A DNA stretch of 29,397 nt from an uncultured Bacilli bacterium (GTDB lineage: Bacteria; Bacillota_I; Bacilli_A; RF39; UBA660). The translations under genes were made by a program, and so were the position numbers. The DNA is taken from the NCBI GenBank assembly GCA_947631365.1, contig CANRLB010000004.1, positions 1 through 29,397 of the forward strand, written 5' to 3'. Shown piece by piece: positions 1 to 7,958 of this stretch; positions within the stretch are counted from its first letter, which is position 1, and every line of letters starts with the position of its first letter. Under the pieces are notes generated by a model. That model was not told the DNA's origin and did no database searches. It worked only from the letters and a program-made list of their open reading frames with translations.

Positions 1-92
1 ATTTTTTAGGTTTTTACCTTTTTTCTTTTGTTATAAAGGTTTGTTTTACATTTCTCCCCACTTTGGAAACACTATCTGATTTGAAAACTTGC

Positions 93-121
93 TTGACAGT
101 CGTTATTAATGATGATAGAAT
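93..121 (+). promoter_or_regulatory. Sigma-A promoter for the gene at 153
   Basis: TTGACA at 93-98 and TAGAAT at 116-121 are separated by exactly 17 bp, with TG one base before the -10 box. Transcription should begin near 128. This rules out an upstream ATG at 63, which lies before the promoter, and supports translation from 153. Confidence 0.8.
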
Positions 122-152
122 AGTAAACATTCTACAAAGGGGGAAAAGAAAA

Positions 153-1136
153 ATGGATAGAGATTATATGTATTTTGACAAGCGTTATGATGAATTAACA
201 AAAGAATTAAGTGACCCAGAATATGCTTTTGAAAAAGAACAAGAAAGACAAGAAGAAAGAAAAAGAAGAGAATGGAAAAAAGGTTTTAGTAGATACAATC
301 AATTTCAAAGAGATTATGCTAGAGCTATCGATCTTTTGAAATCAAACGGTAAAATGATTGAAGATGCTAGAAATTATTATTCTAATGGCTATTCAGTTAA
401 AAAAGAAATAGTTAAAACTTGTGCTTCTTTAGCGGCTTTAATATCTTTATTATTAGGAACTTATAAACTGACTGGTAAAGGAGATTTAAATTTAAAAACA
501 GCATATAATATAGATCAACATGAAAGCCTTGTTGCAGAAGAATGTTTTATAAGAGAAGATGATGTTAATAATCTAACATTTAAAGAATATGCTAATCTTG
601 ATTTAGAAGCTTTAAAGATAGAAAAACAAATTGATAATGGTGGATCTTTTGCTGATTTATATGATAAAGCTTTATTAGTAATGGAAAAAATTGATGTCGA
701 TAAAGAATTAAATCAAGAAACTCCTGTAAGTAATAGAATAATTGGTACAGGATTATTATGTTTTTTATATTTTATGCTTTATGTACTATATATTGCTTTA
801 AAATCTTTAACAAGTGATAAAGAAGTATTAACATTAGTAGAGAGAATAGAAAAAATAATTTTTACTTTAAATAATACTAAAGATACCAAAATGTCAAGAA
901 AAGAATATGATATTTTAATAGATAGAATGAATAAAGAATTAAAGAAAGTATTTAAAGAAACAAAGAATATGATGGAATCTAAACCAGTAATTTTATCAAA
1001 AATTGAAAATATTAAAAGTAATGGTGGTTTATTCTATCTTGAAACTCCTCTTGTCAATGCTAAATATTTTATAGATGAAGCATATGATTGTTTATATAAT
1101 TTAGAAAATTCACAAGCTAAAAGGGCTCGCGTTTAA
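153..1136 (+). CDS. Hypothetical protein with two membrane segments and charged N-terminal coil
   Basis: I do not recognise this 328-residue protein. The start is ATG 153, preceded by AAAGGGGG (137-143) at good spacing and lying downstream of a near-consensus promoter; the frame is open back to 63, but that would place the start before the promoter. Residues 1-70 are very rich in Glu, Lys and Arg and look helical. A hydrophobic segment follows at about 90-112, then an acidic loop of roughly 100 residues, a second hydrophobic segment at about 195-222, and a mixed helical C-terminal tail of about 100 residues. Two membrane passes with both ends in the cytoplasm would fit. It stands first in a run of three small unknown genes, but 131 bp separate it from the next, so co-transcription is uncertain. 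Nothing in it suggests an enzyme. Confidence 0.75.
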   Translation: MDRDYMYFDKRYDELTKELSDPEYAFEKEQERQEERKRREWKKGFSRYNQFQRDYARAIDLLKSNGKMIEDARNYYSNGYSVKKEIVKTCASLAALISLLLGTYKLTGKGDLNLKTAYNIDQHESLVAEECFIREDDVNNLTFKEYANLDLEALKIEKQIDNGGSFADLYDKALLVMEKIDVDKELNQETPVSNRIIGTGLLCFLYFMLYVLYIALKSLTSDKEVLTLVERIEKIIFTLNNTKDTKMSRKEYDILIDRMNKELKKVFKETKNMMESKPVILSKIENIKSNGGLFYLETPLVNAKYFIDEAYDCLYNLENSQAKRARV

Positions 1137-1197
1137 ATTTAATTAAAAAATTTCTATAATTAAAGAAAAAGACTTTATATGGGCAAATGTTGATAAG

Positions 1198-1223
1198 ATA
1201 AGTTGTTGGTGTTATTAACTTAT
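1198..1223 (+). promoter_or_regulatory. 7-bp inverted repeat upstream of the gene at 1268
   Basis: ATAAGTT (1198-1204) and AACTTAT (1217-1223) form a perfect inverted repeat with a 12-bp loop, 45 bp before the start codon. It could be an operator or a leader hairpin. A possible -10 (TAAAAT, 1228-1233) overlaps its downstream edge, with no convincing -35. Confidence 0.3.
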
Positions 1224-1267
1224 TCAATAAAATCTGTTAGTATATGAAAACGTCAGGAGGAATTATA

Positions 1268-1558
1268 ATGGCTAAAAGACATTATGTTACTAAAATCGAA
1301 AAAACTCAAGGTGACTTGAAATTTTCAAAATTTGAAGGGACATTTGGCGCAATAGAAAGTGTTATAGCTATGTCTATTTTATTTTTAGCTGCCAAATCAG
1401 ATATGGATGCATTCTATACTATTATTGCTGCTATAGGAAGTTCTGTTTCTTTAACTGGGGGAATTGTGGCTATGGTTGATGGCTTAATTGGAAAATATGT
1501 ATATAGTCAAAAAATTGAAGAATTAAAAGAAGCTAAAAGTGAATATAGAACGAGATAA
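1268..1558 (+). CDS. Small hypothetical membrane protein, two transmembrane segments
   Basis: A 96-residue protein that I cannot assign. The start is ATG 1268, chosen because AGGAGG (1256-1261) stands 6 bases before it; the ATG at 1244 has no such site. It has a short charged N-terminus with KFEGTFGAIES, then a hydrophobic segment at about residues 28-44, a second one at about 52-78 rich in small residues (AAIGSSVSLTGGIVAM), and a charged C-terminal tail of about 18 residues. Glycine-rich paired helices suggest a packing or oligomeric membrane protein, but no known holin or transporter signature is visible. The next gene starts 10 bases after the stop, so the two are very likely co-transcribed. 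Confidence 0.7.
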   Translation: MAKRHYVTKIEKTQGDLKFSKFEGTFGAIESVIAMSILFLAAKSDMDAFYTIIAAIGSSVSLTGGIVAMVDGLIGKYVYSQKIEELKEAKSEYRTR

Positions 1559-1568
1559 AGGAATTTAT

Positions 1569-1820
1569 ATGAATATAGATATTAAAGATCTAATAACATT
1601 AGATGGAATTAATAGATATGTTGTTGCAAGTAAAGTTTTATATGAGAATATTAATTATTATTACTTAATAAATATAAATAATAACAAAGATATCTTATTT
1701 TGTTATGAAGATATCAATGAATTAGTAGAAATTGAAGCTAATGATTTAATACAAAGATTAATACCTTTATTTTTTCAAAATACTCGTAATATATTAAAAG
1801 AGTATTCAAATAATAATTAA
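1569..1820 (+). CDS. Small hypothetical soluble protein
   Basis: An 83-residue acidic protein. The start is ATG 1569, which has AAAGGA at 1557-1562; an in-frame ATG at 1539 lies inside the preceding gene and lacks a ribosome site. The N-terminal half (ITLDGINRYVVASKVLYENINYYYLI, cited by pieces: ITLDG, RYVVASK, YYYLI) has the alternating hydrophobic pattern of a small beta-sheet domain. This recalls the short DUF1292-type proteins of Firmicutes, but the resemblance is only in pattern and I would not assign it. It follows the small membrane protein by 10 bases and is closed by a clear terminator, so it is the last gene of that unit. Confidence 0.65.
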   Translation: MNIDIKDLITLDGINRYVVASKVLYENINYYYLININNNKDILFCYEDINELVEIEANDLIQRLIPLFFQNTRNILKEYSNNN

Positions 1821-1833
1821 TTTTACGTAAAAA

Positions 1834-1863
1834 GTGTCAGTTTTATTTGACATCTTTTTTTTT
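1834..1863 (+). terminator. Rho-independent terminator
   Basis: Stem GTGTCA (1834-1839) / TGACAT (1848-1853) with one G-U pair, followed by nine T (1855-1863). It ends the unit of small genes at 1268-1820. Confidence 0.8.
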
Positions 1864-1906
1864 ATGATTTAGTATATAGATTGAAAAAGAAAGCGAGATA
1901 AAAATT

Positions 1907-3802
1907 ATGCAAGATATAACTGATAAAAGAAATGAACTAATAGATTACAGAAAGCAATTAGAAATTTTATCTGAAGAGGAAAAAATATTACATAATATAC
2001 ATTTGAGAGATATATCAATAGGGAAAATTTGTGGGCCGTTAACTGGCTATCCATCTTTAGATAAACCATGGTTAAAGTATTATCCTGAAAGTGCTATTAA
2101 AGCTAAAATTCCTAATAAAACTGCCTATCAATTTGTGTATGAAAAAAATAAGGATAAGACAGGTAATATAGCTTTAAAATATTTTAGTGAAAATATAACA
2201 TATGGAGAATTATTTTCAAAAATTGATCAAGTTGCGAAAGCATTAATTGAATTAGGAATTAAAAAGGGTGATGTAGTTACAGTTCCCCTTGCAACAACAC
2301 CGGAAATGGTTTATATAATTTATGCATTAAATAGAATTGGTGCTGTTTCTAATGCTGTTGATCCTAGATTAAAAGAAAATGATTTTATAAGAAGTATTTC
2401 AGATACAAATTCAAAATTTATTATAACTTTAGATATGTGTTTGCCTGAATTAAAAAAAATAATTGAAAATAATAAAATTAAAGCAGTTGTATCACTATCT
2501 CCAATGGAATCTTTACCAAAATTTATACAAGTATTAGCGAAGGCTAAAGAAGGGTTAAAAAAATCTTATAAAAATGAAAAATTAATTAATTGGAATCAAT
2601 TTTTAAAATTGGGCAAAAACAGTAAAATAGTGATAAAAGATGAATATGTTCCAAATACTCCAGTTACAATAGTTCATACGGGTGGAACGACAGGTCAACC
2701 AAAAGGAGTAGTTTTAACAAATGAAAATTTTAATTCCATGGCTTTAACTCAAGAAATTTCTCATTATGATGTTCATGAAAAAGATTCGTTTTTAACATTT
2801 TTACCACCATTTATTGCTTATTGTCTTGTTAATGCTATTCATGATCCATTATATTTAGGCTTTGAGAACACCTTAGTTCCAACTTTTACACCTGAAGACT
2901 TTCCAAAATTGATGGTTAAATTTAAACCCAATCATGTTTTAGCAGGTCCAATTTTATGGGATTATTTTATTAAAAGTTCTTTTGCTGCTAATATTGATTT
3001 ATCGTTTTTAAAATCGCCTATTTCTGGTGGAGATGCATTAAATCCTGAATTAGAAAAACAAATAAATGAATTTTTTCAATCTCATGGATGTAAGCATAAA
3101 TTATCACAAGGATATGGTATGTCTGAAGTTGCAGCAGCAGCAGTTTATTCTATTGATGAGTGTTATACTTTAGGATCAGTCGGGATACCTTATGTTAAAA
3201 ATACAGTTATGGCTTTAGCTAATGACAAAGAAGTGCCATATAATACTCTTGGAGAAATTTGTATTAATTCACCAACAATGATGAAAGAATATATAAATAA
3301 TGAAGTAGAAACTAATAATGTTATTAGAGTACATGATGGGCAAAAATATGTTCATACTGGCGATATTGGCTATATTAATGAAAATGGCAATTTATTTATT
3401 CAAGGAAGAATGAAAAGAATGATAGTAAGAAGTGGAAATAAAATTTTTCCTTCTAATCTTGAAGAAAATATCTTAAAAATAAATGGAGTAGAAAATTGTG
3501 CTGTTGTTGGTATGCCTGATGAAGTTGAAAGACATGTTCCTGTTGCATTTTTGGTACTAAAAGAAGGTATAGAAGAAGAAGAAATAAATAATATAATTTA
3601 TCAAATTAAGCAAAATATAAGTAAAAAACTTCCTTTATTTAATATTCCAGTGAAATTTTTTATTACAAATACTTTACCATTAACAACTATTAATAAAATA
3701 GATTTTAAAAGATTAGAAAGTGAATGCTTAGCTTATGTGGAAGATATAAACGAAATTATTTTCTATGTTGAAGGTAAAAAGTTAGAAAGGACACAAAATT
3801 AG
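1907..3802 (+). CDS. AMP-binding (ANL superfamily) acyl-CoA synthetase-like protein
   Basis: A 631-residue adenylate-forming enzyme, expected to activate a carboxylic acid as acyl-AMP and normally transfer it to CoA. The phosphate-binding motif TGGTTGQPKG is at residues 258-267, the YGMSE core motif at about 405-409, the HTGDIGY motif with the adenylate-binding Asp at about 483-489, and the C-terminal catalytic Lys in NKIDFK at 597. Length and motif order are normal for an intact enzyme. The first ~65 residues are an extension with KPWLKYYPE, also seen in acyl-CoA ligases of gut Firmicutes (family knowledge from memory). The substrate cannot be read; a medium- or long-chain fatty acid is a guess. 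The ribosome site is weak (AAGCGAG at 1890-1896). The gene stands alone between two terminators, with its stop codon inside the loop of the second. Confidence 0.85.
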   Translation: MQDITDKRNELIDYRKQLEILSEEEKILHNIHLRDISIGKICGPLTGYPSLDKPWLKYYPESAIKAKIPNKTAYQFVYEKNKDKTGNIALKYFSENITYGELFSKIDQVAKALIELGIKKGDVVTVPLATTPEMVYIIYALNRIGAVSNAVDPRLKENDFIRSISDTNSKFIITLDMCLPELKKIIENNKIKAVVSLSPMESLPKFIQVLAKAKEGLKKSYKNEKLINWNQFLKLGKNSKIVIKDEYVPNTPVTIVHTGGTTGQPKGVVLTNENFNSMALTQEISHYDVHEKDSFLTFLPPFIAYCLVNAIHDPLYLGFENTLVPTFTPEDFPKLMVKFKPNHVLAGPILWDYFIKSSFAANIDLSFLKSPISGGDALNPELEKQINEFFQSHGCKHKLSQGYGMSEVAAAAVYSIDECYTLGSVGIPYVKNTVMALANDKEVPYNTLGEICINSPTMMKEYINNEVETNNVIRVHDGQKYVHTGDIGYINENGNLFIQGRMKRMIVRSGNKIFPSNLEENILKINGVENCAVVGMPDEVERHVPVAFLVLKEGIEEEEINNIIYQIKQNISKKLPLFNIPVKFFITNTLPLTTINKIDFKRLESECLAYVEDINEIIFYVEGKKLERTQN

Positions 3803-3816
3803 GTGTTCTTTTTTTT
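3789..3816 (+). terminator. Rho-independent terminator overlapping the stop codon
   Basis: GGACAC (3789-3794) pairs with GTGTTC (3803-3808), then eight T. The TAG stop (3800-3802) lies in the loop. Confidence 0.85.
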
Positions 3817-3849
3817 GATTATGCTGTATAATTTAGATAAGGTGATAAT

Positions 3850-5676
3850 ATGTCTCAAAACATAGTTGTTTCATTATGTTGCTTTGTTAATATATTGTTA
3901 ATAATGATAGTTTATTTTTGTAAACAAAGAATAAAAAATCAAGAAAATGATATTTATTCTTTGATGATTGTTATTAATTTCTTTAATGTTTTAGTTGAAA
4001 TATTGAGTTATTTATTATTGCAAGTGGGAGTTTCTTATGAATCATTTATATATTCTGTTTTTATGAAAATAATTTTATTATTATATTCTAGCTGGATAAT
4101 TTTATTTAGTTTATATATGTACACTATATCAATAAAAAATAATAAAAATAATAGAATAAATAGGGCTAAAAAAATATCAATAATATTATTTGTTATATTG
4201 TCTATTATAATAATTTTTGGAACACTAAAATATAAAATAACGGCTGGTTTATATATACCGATGGGATTAAGTACCTACATTGTATATTTCCAAGCTGCTG
4301 TTAGTGATTTATTTATTCTTGTTCTATTGTTTTTAAATCATAAAAATCTTTTTTCTAAAAAATATATTCCTTTACTTACATTATTTACTGTTGGTATTTT
4401 AGTAATATTTATTCAAATGCAATTTCCACAATATTTTTTGATTACACCTTTGCTTGTTTTGACAACATTCATCATGTTTTTTACCATTGAAAATCCTGAT
4501 GTAAAGATGATTGAACAATTAAATATTGCTAAAAGTCAAGCAGAAAAAGCTAATAATGCTAAGACTGATTTTCTATCTAATATGTCTCATGAAATAAGAA
4601 CCCCTCTTAATGCTATTGATGGTTTTAGTCAATTAATATTAGAAGAAGATGATATTAATGTTATTAAAGATGAAGCAAGAGATATAATTACTGCTTCTCA
4701 AAATTTACTTGAAATAGTTAATGGAATATTAGATATATCAAAGATTGAAGCTAATAAGTTAGAAATAGTTAATACCGAATATGAACCAAGTAAAATATTT
4801 GATGAACTTGTTAAATTAACTAAAGCAAGAATTGGCGATAAACCTTTAGAATTTCGTGTATCTATTGATAAAGATATCCCAGATTATTTAAATGGAGATT
4901 ATGTAAGAGTTAAGCAAATAGTTTTAAATTTACTTACTAATGCTGTAAAATATACCAAAGAAGGATTTGTCGAATTAAAAGTAAATACGGTTAAAAAAGA
5001 TGGAGTATGTCGTTTAATTATTAGTGTTAAAGATAGTGGAATAGGTATAAAGAAAGAAAATATTGATAAATTATTTACTAAATTTGAAAGATTTGATTTA
5101 GAAAAGAATATGACAATTGAAGGAACAGGCTTAGGTCTTGCTATAACTAAGAAATTAGTAGATTTAATGCATGGTAGTATAGTAGTTGACTCTATTTATG
5201 GTAAGGGTTCAACATTTACTGTCGCAATTGATCAAAAAATTGTTAATAAAGAGAAAAAAGATGAAGTAAAAGAAGAAATAAAAGTTCCTAAATCAATTGT
5301 TGTTAAAGGTAAAAAAGTATTAATTGTAGATGATAATTTAATAAACTTAAAAGTTGCAGCTCGCTTACTTTCTACTTATAAAGTGGCAACCGAAGAAGTA
5401 GCAAGTGGGTTTGATTGCTTAAAGAAAATTGAAGAAGGAAACAGTTATGATTTAATTCTAATGGATGATATGATGCCTAAGATGAGTGGAGTAGAAACAT
5501 TTAAAAAATTACAAGAAATGGATGGCTTTAATACTCCGGTTATTGCTCTTACTGCAAATGCCATTGCGGGAATGAAAGAAAAATATTTGAATGAAGGATT
5601 TAATGATTATATCTCGAAACCAATTGATAAAAAAGAATTAGAAAGAGTACTAAAAACATATTTAAATGCCAAATAG
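3850..5676 (+). CDS. Membrane hybrid histidine kinase with C-terminal receiver domain
   Basis: A 608-residue sensor kinase. Residues 1-215 contain about seven hydrophobic segments and no recognised ligand domain. A short linker leads to HisKA with the phospho-acceptor His247 in MSHEIRTPLN, then an HATPase domain with the N box (LNLLTNAVKYT), DSGIGI and GTGLGL boxes, and a C-terminal receiver (about 488-605) with DD near the start, phospho-acceptor Asp539 in LMDDMMP, and the ALTANA and KP motifs. All catalytic residues are present. TATAAT (3827-3832) and AAGGTGAT (3839-3846) support transcription and translation from here. The receiver, a separate Hpt protein and a separate receiver protein downstream form a complete His-Asp-His-Asp relay. 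The signal sensed is unknown; a membrane-buried or membrane-state cue is an inference from the lack of an extracytoplasmic domain. Confidence 0.92.
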   Translation: MSQNIVVSLCCFVNILLIMIVYFCKQRIKNQENDIYSLMIVINFFNVLVEILSYLLLQVGVSYESFIYSVFMKIILLLYSSWIILFSLYMYTISIKNNKNNRINRAKKISIILFVILSIIIIFGTLKYKITAGLYIPMGLSTYIVYFQAAVSDLFILVLLFLNHKNLFSKKYIPLLTLFTVGILVIFIQMQFPQYFLITPLLVLTTFIMFFTIENPDVKMIEQLNIAKSQAEKANNAKTDFLSNMSHEIRTPLNAIDGFSQLILEEDDINVIKDEARDIITASQNLLEIVNGILDISKIEANKLEIVNTEYEPSKIFDELVKLTKARIGDKPLEFRVSIDKDIPDYLNGDYVRVKQIVLNLLTNAVKYTKEGFVELKVNTVKKDGVCRLIISVKDSGIGIKKENIDKLFTKFERFDLEKNMTIEGTGLGLAITKKLVDLMHGSIVVDSIYGKGSTFTVAIDQKIVNKEKKDEVKEEIKVPKSIVVKGKKVLIVDDNLINLKVAARLLSTYKVATEEVASGFDCLKKIEEGNSYDLILMDDMMPKMSGVETFKKLQEMDGFNTPVIALTANAIAGMKEKYLNEGFNDYISKPIDKKELERVLKTYLNAK

Positions 5677-5685
5677 AAAAAAGTA

Positions 5686-5694
5686 TGTTATAAT
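5686..5694 (+). promoter_or_regulatory. Extended -10 promoter for the Hpt gene
   Basis: TGTTATAAT (TG at 5686-5687, TATAAT at 5689-5694) sits 24 bases before the start of the Hpt gene and could give it expression independent of the kinase. No good -35 is visible. Confidence 0.5.
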
Positions 5695-5717
5695 TTAGTT
5701 AAGAATAGGAGATTTAT

Positions 5718-6083
5718 ATGAAAGATGTAAGTATTTTAACAGATAATGGAGTTGATTTAGATAAAGCTTTAGAGTATTTAGGAGATTTAAGCTTTTATGA
5801 TGAAACTTTAGAAACCTTTTTAGAGGAAAATGAAGAAAGAGTTCCTAATATTAAAAAGTATTTAGATGAACAAAACATGGAAGATTATGCTATTTTAGTT
5901 CATGCTATTAAAAGTGATTCTAAATATTTAGGTTTTATGTCTTTATTTGATATTGCTTATGAACATGAAATGGCTAGTAAAGCTAATAATATTGATGAGG
6001 TAAAAAATAAATTTGCTGAATTAATGGAAGAGATTGATAAATATACGGAACTTTCTAAAAAATATTTAGAAGGGGGAGAATAA
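5718..6083 (+). CDS. Stand-alone histidine phosphotransfer (Hpt) protein
   Basis: A 121-residue acidic helical protein with the Hpt signature VHAIKSDSKYLG, in which His62 is the phospho-accepting residue (family pattern H-x-I/L-K-x-x-S-x-x-L-G). Its length matches a single Hpt domain with nothing else attached. It should take phosphate from Asp539 of the preceding hybrid kinase and pass it to the receiver protein that begins two bases after its stop. The ribosome site TAGGAG (5706-5711) precedes ATG 5718. Free Hpt proteins are uncommon in Firmicutes compared with Proteobacteria (general knowledge), so this arrangement is notable. Confidence 0.85.
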   Translation: MKDVSILTDNGVDLDKALEYLGDLSFYDETLETFLEENEERVPNIKKYLDEQNMEDYAILVHAIKSDSKYLGFMSLFDIAYEHEMASKANNIDEVKNKFAELMEEIDKYTELSKKYLEGGE

Positions 6084-6084
6084 C

Positions 6085-6468
6085 ATGAAGAAAATAATAG
6101 TAGCAGATGATTCGAAAATAATTAGTAATATTGTTGATAGAGCTTTTAGAGATGAATATGAAATCTTAGTTGCTTTTAATGGAAGAGAAGCCATTGATAT
6201 AATTAAAAATGATGTTAATGGTGATATTGTTGGCATGCTTCTTGATTTAAATATGCCTGAAGTGGATGGCTTTGCAGTTTTAGATTATTTTAAAGAAAAT
6301 AATTTATTTAAAAGAATACCAGTTTGTATTATAACTGGTGATGTTCAAAAAGAACGAATTGATCGGGCATTTAACTATGATATTGTAGATGTATTGGCAA
6401 AACCATTTACTTTTGAAAATGTTAGAGGAGAAGTAGAAAAAATAATTAATTTAAGTACAATGAGGTAA
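6085..6468 (+). CDS. Single-domain response regulator (CheY/Spo0F-like receiver)
   Basis: A 127-residue receiver with no output domain. The acidic pair is Asp8-Asp9, the phospho-acceptor Asp54 in LLDLNMP, the switch Thr84 in IITGD and the conserved Lys106 in AKPF, so the phosphorylation site is intact. It starts one base after the Hpt stop, with GGGGGAG (6071-6077) as ribosome site, and the next gene starts one base after its own stop; the four genes 3850-7126 therefore behave as one operon. Having no DNA-binding or enzymatic domain, it must act through protein contacts or pass phosphate onward, as Spo0F and CheY do. No target is evident apart from the redox protein encoded next. Confidence 0.9.
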   Translation: MKKIIVADDSKIISNIVDRAFRDEYEILVAFNGREAIDIIKNDVNGDIVGMLLDLNMPEVDGFAVLDYFKENNLFKRIPVCIITGDVQKERIDRAFNYDIVDVLAKPFTFENVRGEVEKIINLSTMR

Positions 6469-6469
6469 T

Positions 6470-7126
6470 ATGGATAAAAATGTTTTTAAAAAGATTAGTT
6501 ATGGTTTATATATAGTTTCAAGTAATTTTGATAATACATTAAGTGGCTGTGTTGTTAATACTGTTAGTCAAATTACTTCAGTTAATCCTTTAATAGCGGT
6601 TTCAATTAATAAAAATAATTATACAAATGCAATCATTAAAAAAAGTCAAAAGTTATCAATTTCTATTTTGAAAACTCAAACTAAAAAAGAACTTATTAAT
6701 AGATTTGGCTTCGCTTCATCAAAAGATGTAGATAAATTTAAAGATACTCAATATGAAATAATTAATGATGTGGCGGTTGTAACAGAGGATAGTTGTGGTT
6801 ATATAATAGGTGATGTAACTAATATAATTGATGCTGAAACTCATGATATATTTTTAATAAGAGTGAGTAATAGTCAAATGTTAAATGATGATGAAGCATT
6901 AACTTATCAAGAATACCAAAATAAAATGAAAGGTTCATCTCCTAAGAATGCTCCCACATATATTGAACCAGTCATAAGTAAAACAATAACAAATAAATAT
7001 CGTTGTCTTATATGTGGCCATATTTATGATGATGGCTATGAAAAAATACCTTTTTCTGAATTACCCGATGATTGGGTTTGTCCAGTTTGTGGTGTAGGCA
7101 AAGATAAATTTGAAAAAATAAATTAA
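6470..7126 (+). CDS. Flavin reductase-rubredoxin fusion (high-molecular-weight rubredoxin type)
   Basis: A 218-residue two-domain redox protein. Residues 1-155 match the flavin-reductase-like FMN-binding split barrel (SGCVVNTVSQIT, NPLIAVSINK, then a beta-rich body). Residues about 172-218 are a rubredoxin with two Cys pairs, CLICGHIY and CPVCGVGKDKF, that bind one iron. The same fusion is known from anaerobes such as Moorella, where it passes electrons from NAD(P)H via FMN to an A-type flavoprotein that reduces oxygen or nitric oxide (family knowledge). No flavodiiron partner is in this window. The ribosome site GAGGTAAT overlaps the previous stop, indicating translational coupling to the response regulator. 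This implies an anaerobe that handles oxygen or NO exposure. Confidence 0.88.
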   Translation: MDKNVFKKISYGLYIVSSNFDNTLSGCVVNTVSQITSVNPLIAVSINKNNYTNAIIKKSQKLSISILKTQTKKELINRFGFASSKDVDKFKDTQYEIINDVAVVTEDSCGYIIGDVTNIIDAETHDIFLIRVSNSQMLNDDEALTYQEYQNKMKGSSPKNAPTYIEPVISKTITNKYRCLICGHIYDDGYEKIPFSELPDDWVCPVCGVGKDKFEKIN

Positions 7127-7154
7127 CATCTTCTTTTTTGAAAGATGTTTTTTT
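7125..7154 (+). terminator. Rho-independent terminator of the phosphorelay operon
   Basis: AACATCTT (7125-7132) pairs with AAGATGTT (7142-7149), followed by a T run to 7154. The stem begins in the stop codon of the rubredoxin fusion. Confidence 0.88.
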
Positions 7155-7155
7155 G

Positions 7156-7184
7156 TTGCTTATCAAATAAATTTATGTTAGGAT
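7156..7184 (+). promoter_or_regulatory. Promoter for the gene at 7207
   Basis: TTGCTT (7156-7161), 17-bp spacer, TAGGAT (7179-7184), with TG one base before the -10. It lies directly after the preceding terminator. Confidence 0.65.
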
Positions 7185-7206
7185 AATTACTAAAAGAAGG
7201 CATTTT

Positions 7207-7932
7207 ATGACATTATTATTAATTTATTTAGGAACTGTTATTGGAAGTATTGTAATAAAAGCAATTAGTATTTTAGGCATGTGTAAAGATATTGCTGATA
7301 TGGGTTATAAATTAGATTTAGATTACTATAAAGGGAAAAAAGATGATATTATTAATGAATTTACTGTAACGAATAATAAATTGCTTTTAATACCAATTTA
7401 TAATTTATATAAAGTGTTAAATGATAAATTAAATTATAATCAAAGTCGGGAAGAATTTTTAAATAATTTATGGTTAAATCCCTTATTTAAACCATTAAAT
7501 GATTTTGAGGCAGAAGACTATTTAAATAAACAAACAGGATTAAATGCCCTTTTAGTTCCAATAAAATTTAATTTAAGATTATCAAAAGCTTTGTTTCTCG
7601 ATATTAAAAAAGATGATATTGAAGGCAGAGTTTATTATGAAAAGACTGATGAAGGAGATATTATAATTTTAGATGTCACAGGGAATGTTAATAAATTAAG
7701 CCTTGAAGAACAAGAAGATATTATTTATGAATATTGGGTAAAAGTATTATATGAAGGCTTAAAAGAATATGGTGGCCTTGAAAAGTTAGCCACTAATAAA
7801 TTTAAGCTAAATTCTAATAATTTAGATAATGAAATGGATATTTCCGAAATGATAAAATTTATTGAAGAAAAGTTTGATAAAGAAGAAATAGCTAAAAATA
7901 ATGAAGGTCCAAAATTAAAGAGAAAAAGATAA
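7207..7932 (+). CDS. Hypothetical membrane-anchored protein
   Basis: A 241-residue protein that I do not recognise. ATG 7207 is preceded by AAGAAGG (7194-7200). The first ~24 residues are hydrophobic (LLLIYLGTVIGSIVI) and probably a single membrane anchor. The rest is soluble, with many Asn, Asp and Lys, a middle part of likely mixed alpha/beta fold and a basic tail (GPKLKRKR). No catalytic motif stands out. It has its own promoter and converges on the PBP gene across a shared short gap; the hairpin there has its T run only on the minus strand, so its own terminator is not obvious. Confidence 0.65.
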   Translation: MTLLLIYLGTVIGSIVIKAISILGMCKDIADMGYKLDLDYYKGKKDDIINEFTVTNNKLLLIPIYNLYKVLNDKLNYNQSREEFLNNLWLNPLFKPLNDFEAEDYLNKQTGLNALLVPIKFNLRLSKALFLDIKKDDIEGRVYYEKTDEGDIIILDVTGNVNKLSLEEQEDIIYEYWVKVLYEGLKEYGGLEKLATNKFKLNSNNLDNEMDISEMIKFIEEKFDKEEIAKNNEGPKLKRKR

Positions 7933-7958
7933 TAAAAAAAGAAGAAAAATTTCTTCTT
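7932..7958 (-). terminator. Terminator of the recU-pbp1A unit
   Basis: On the minus strand AAGAAGAAA pairs with TTTCTTCTT (plus 7939-7958), followed by a T run. It begins at the PBP stop codon. Confidence 0.75.

Noticed and set aside
1..92. A gene or RNA at the left edge
   Set aside because: T-rich sequence with no ribosome site or stable hairpin; I see nothing I can support.
63..152. Upstream start for the first gene at ATG 63
   Set aside because: A TTGACA-17-TAGAAT promoter lies inside this stretch and the good ribosome site is before ATG 153.
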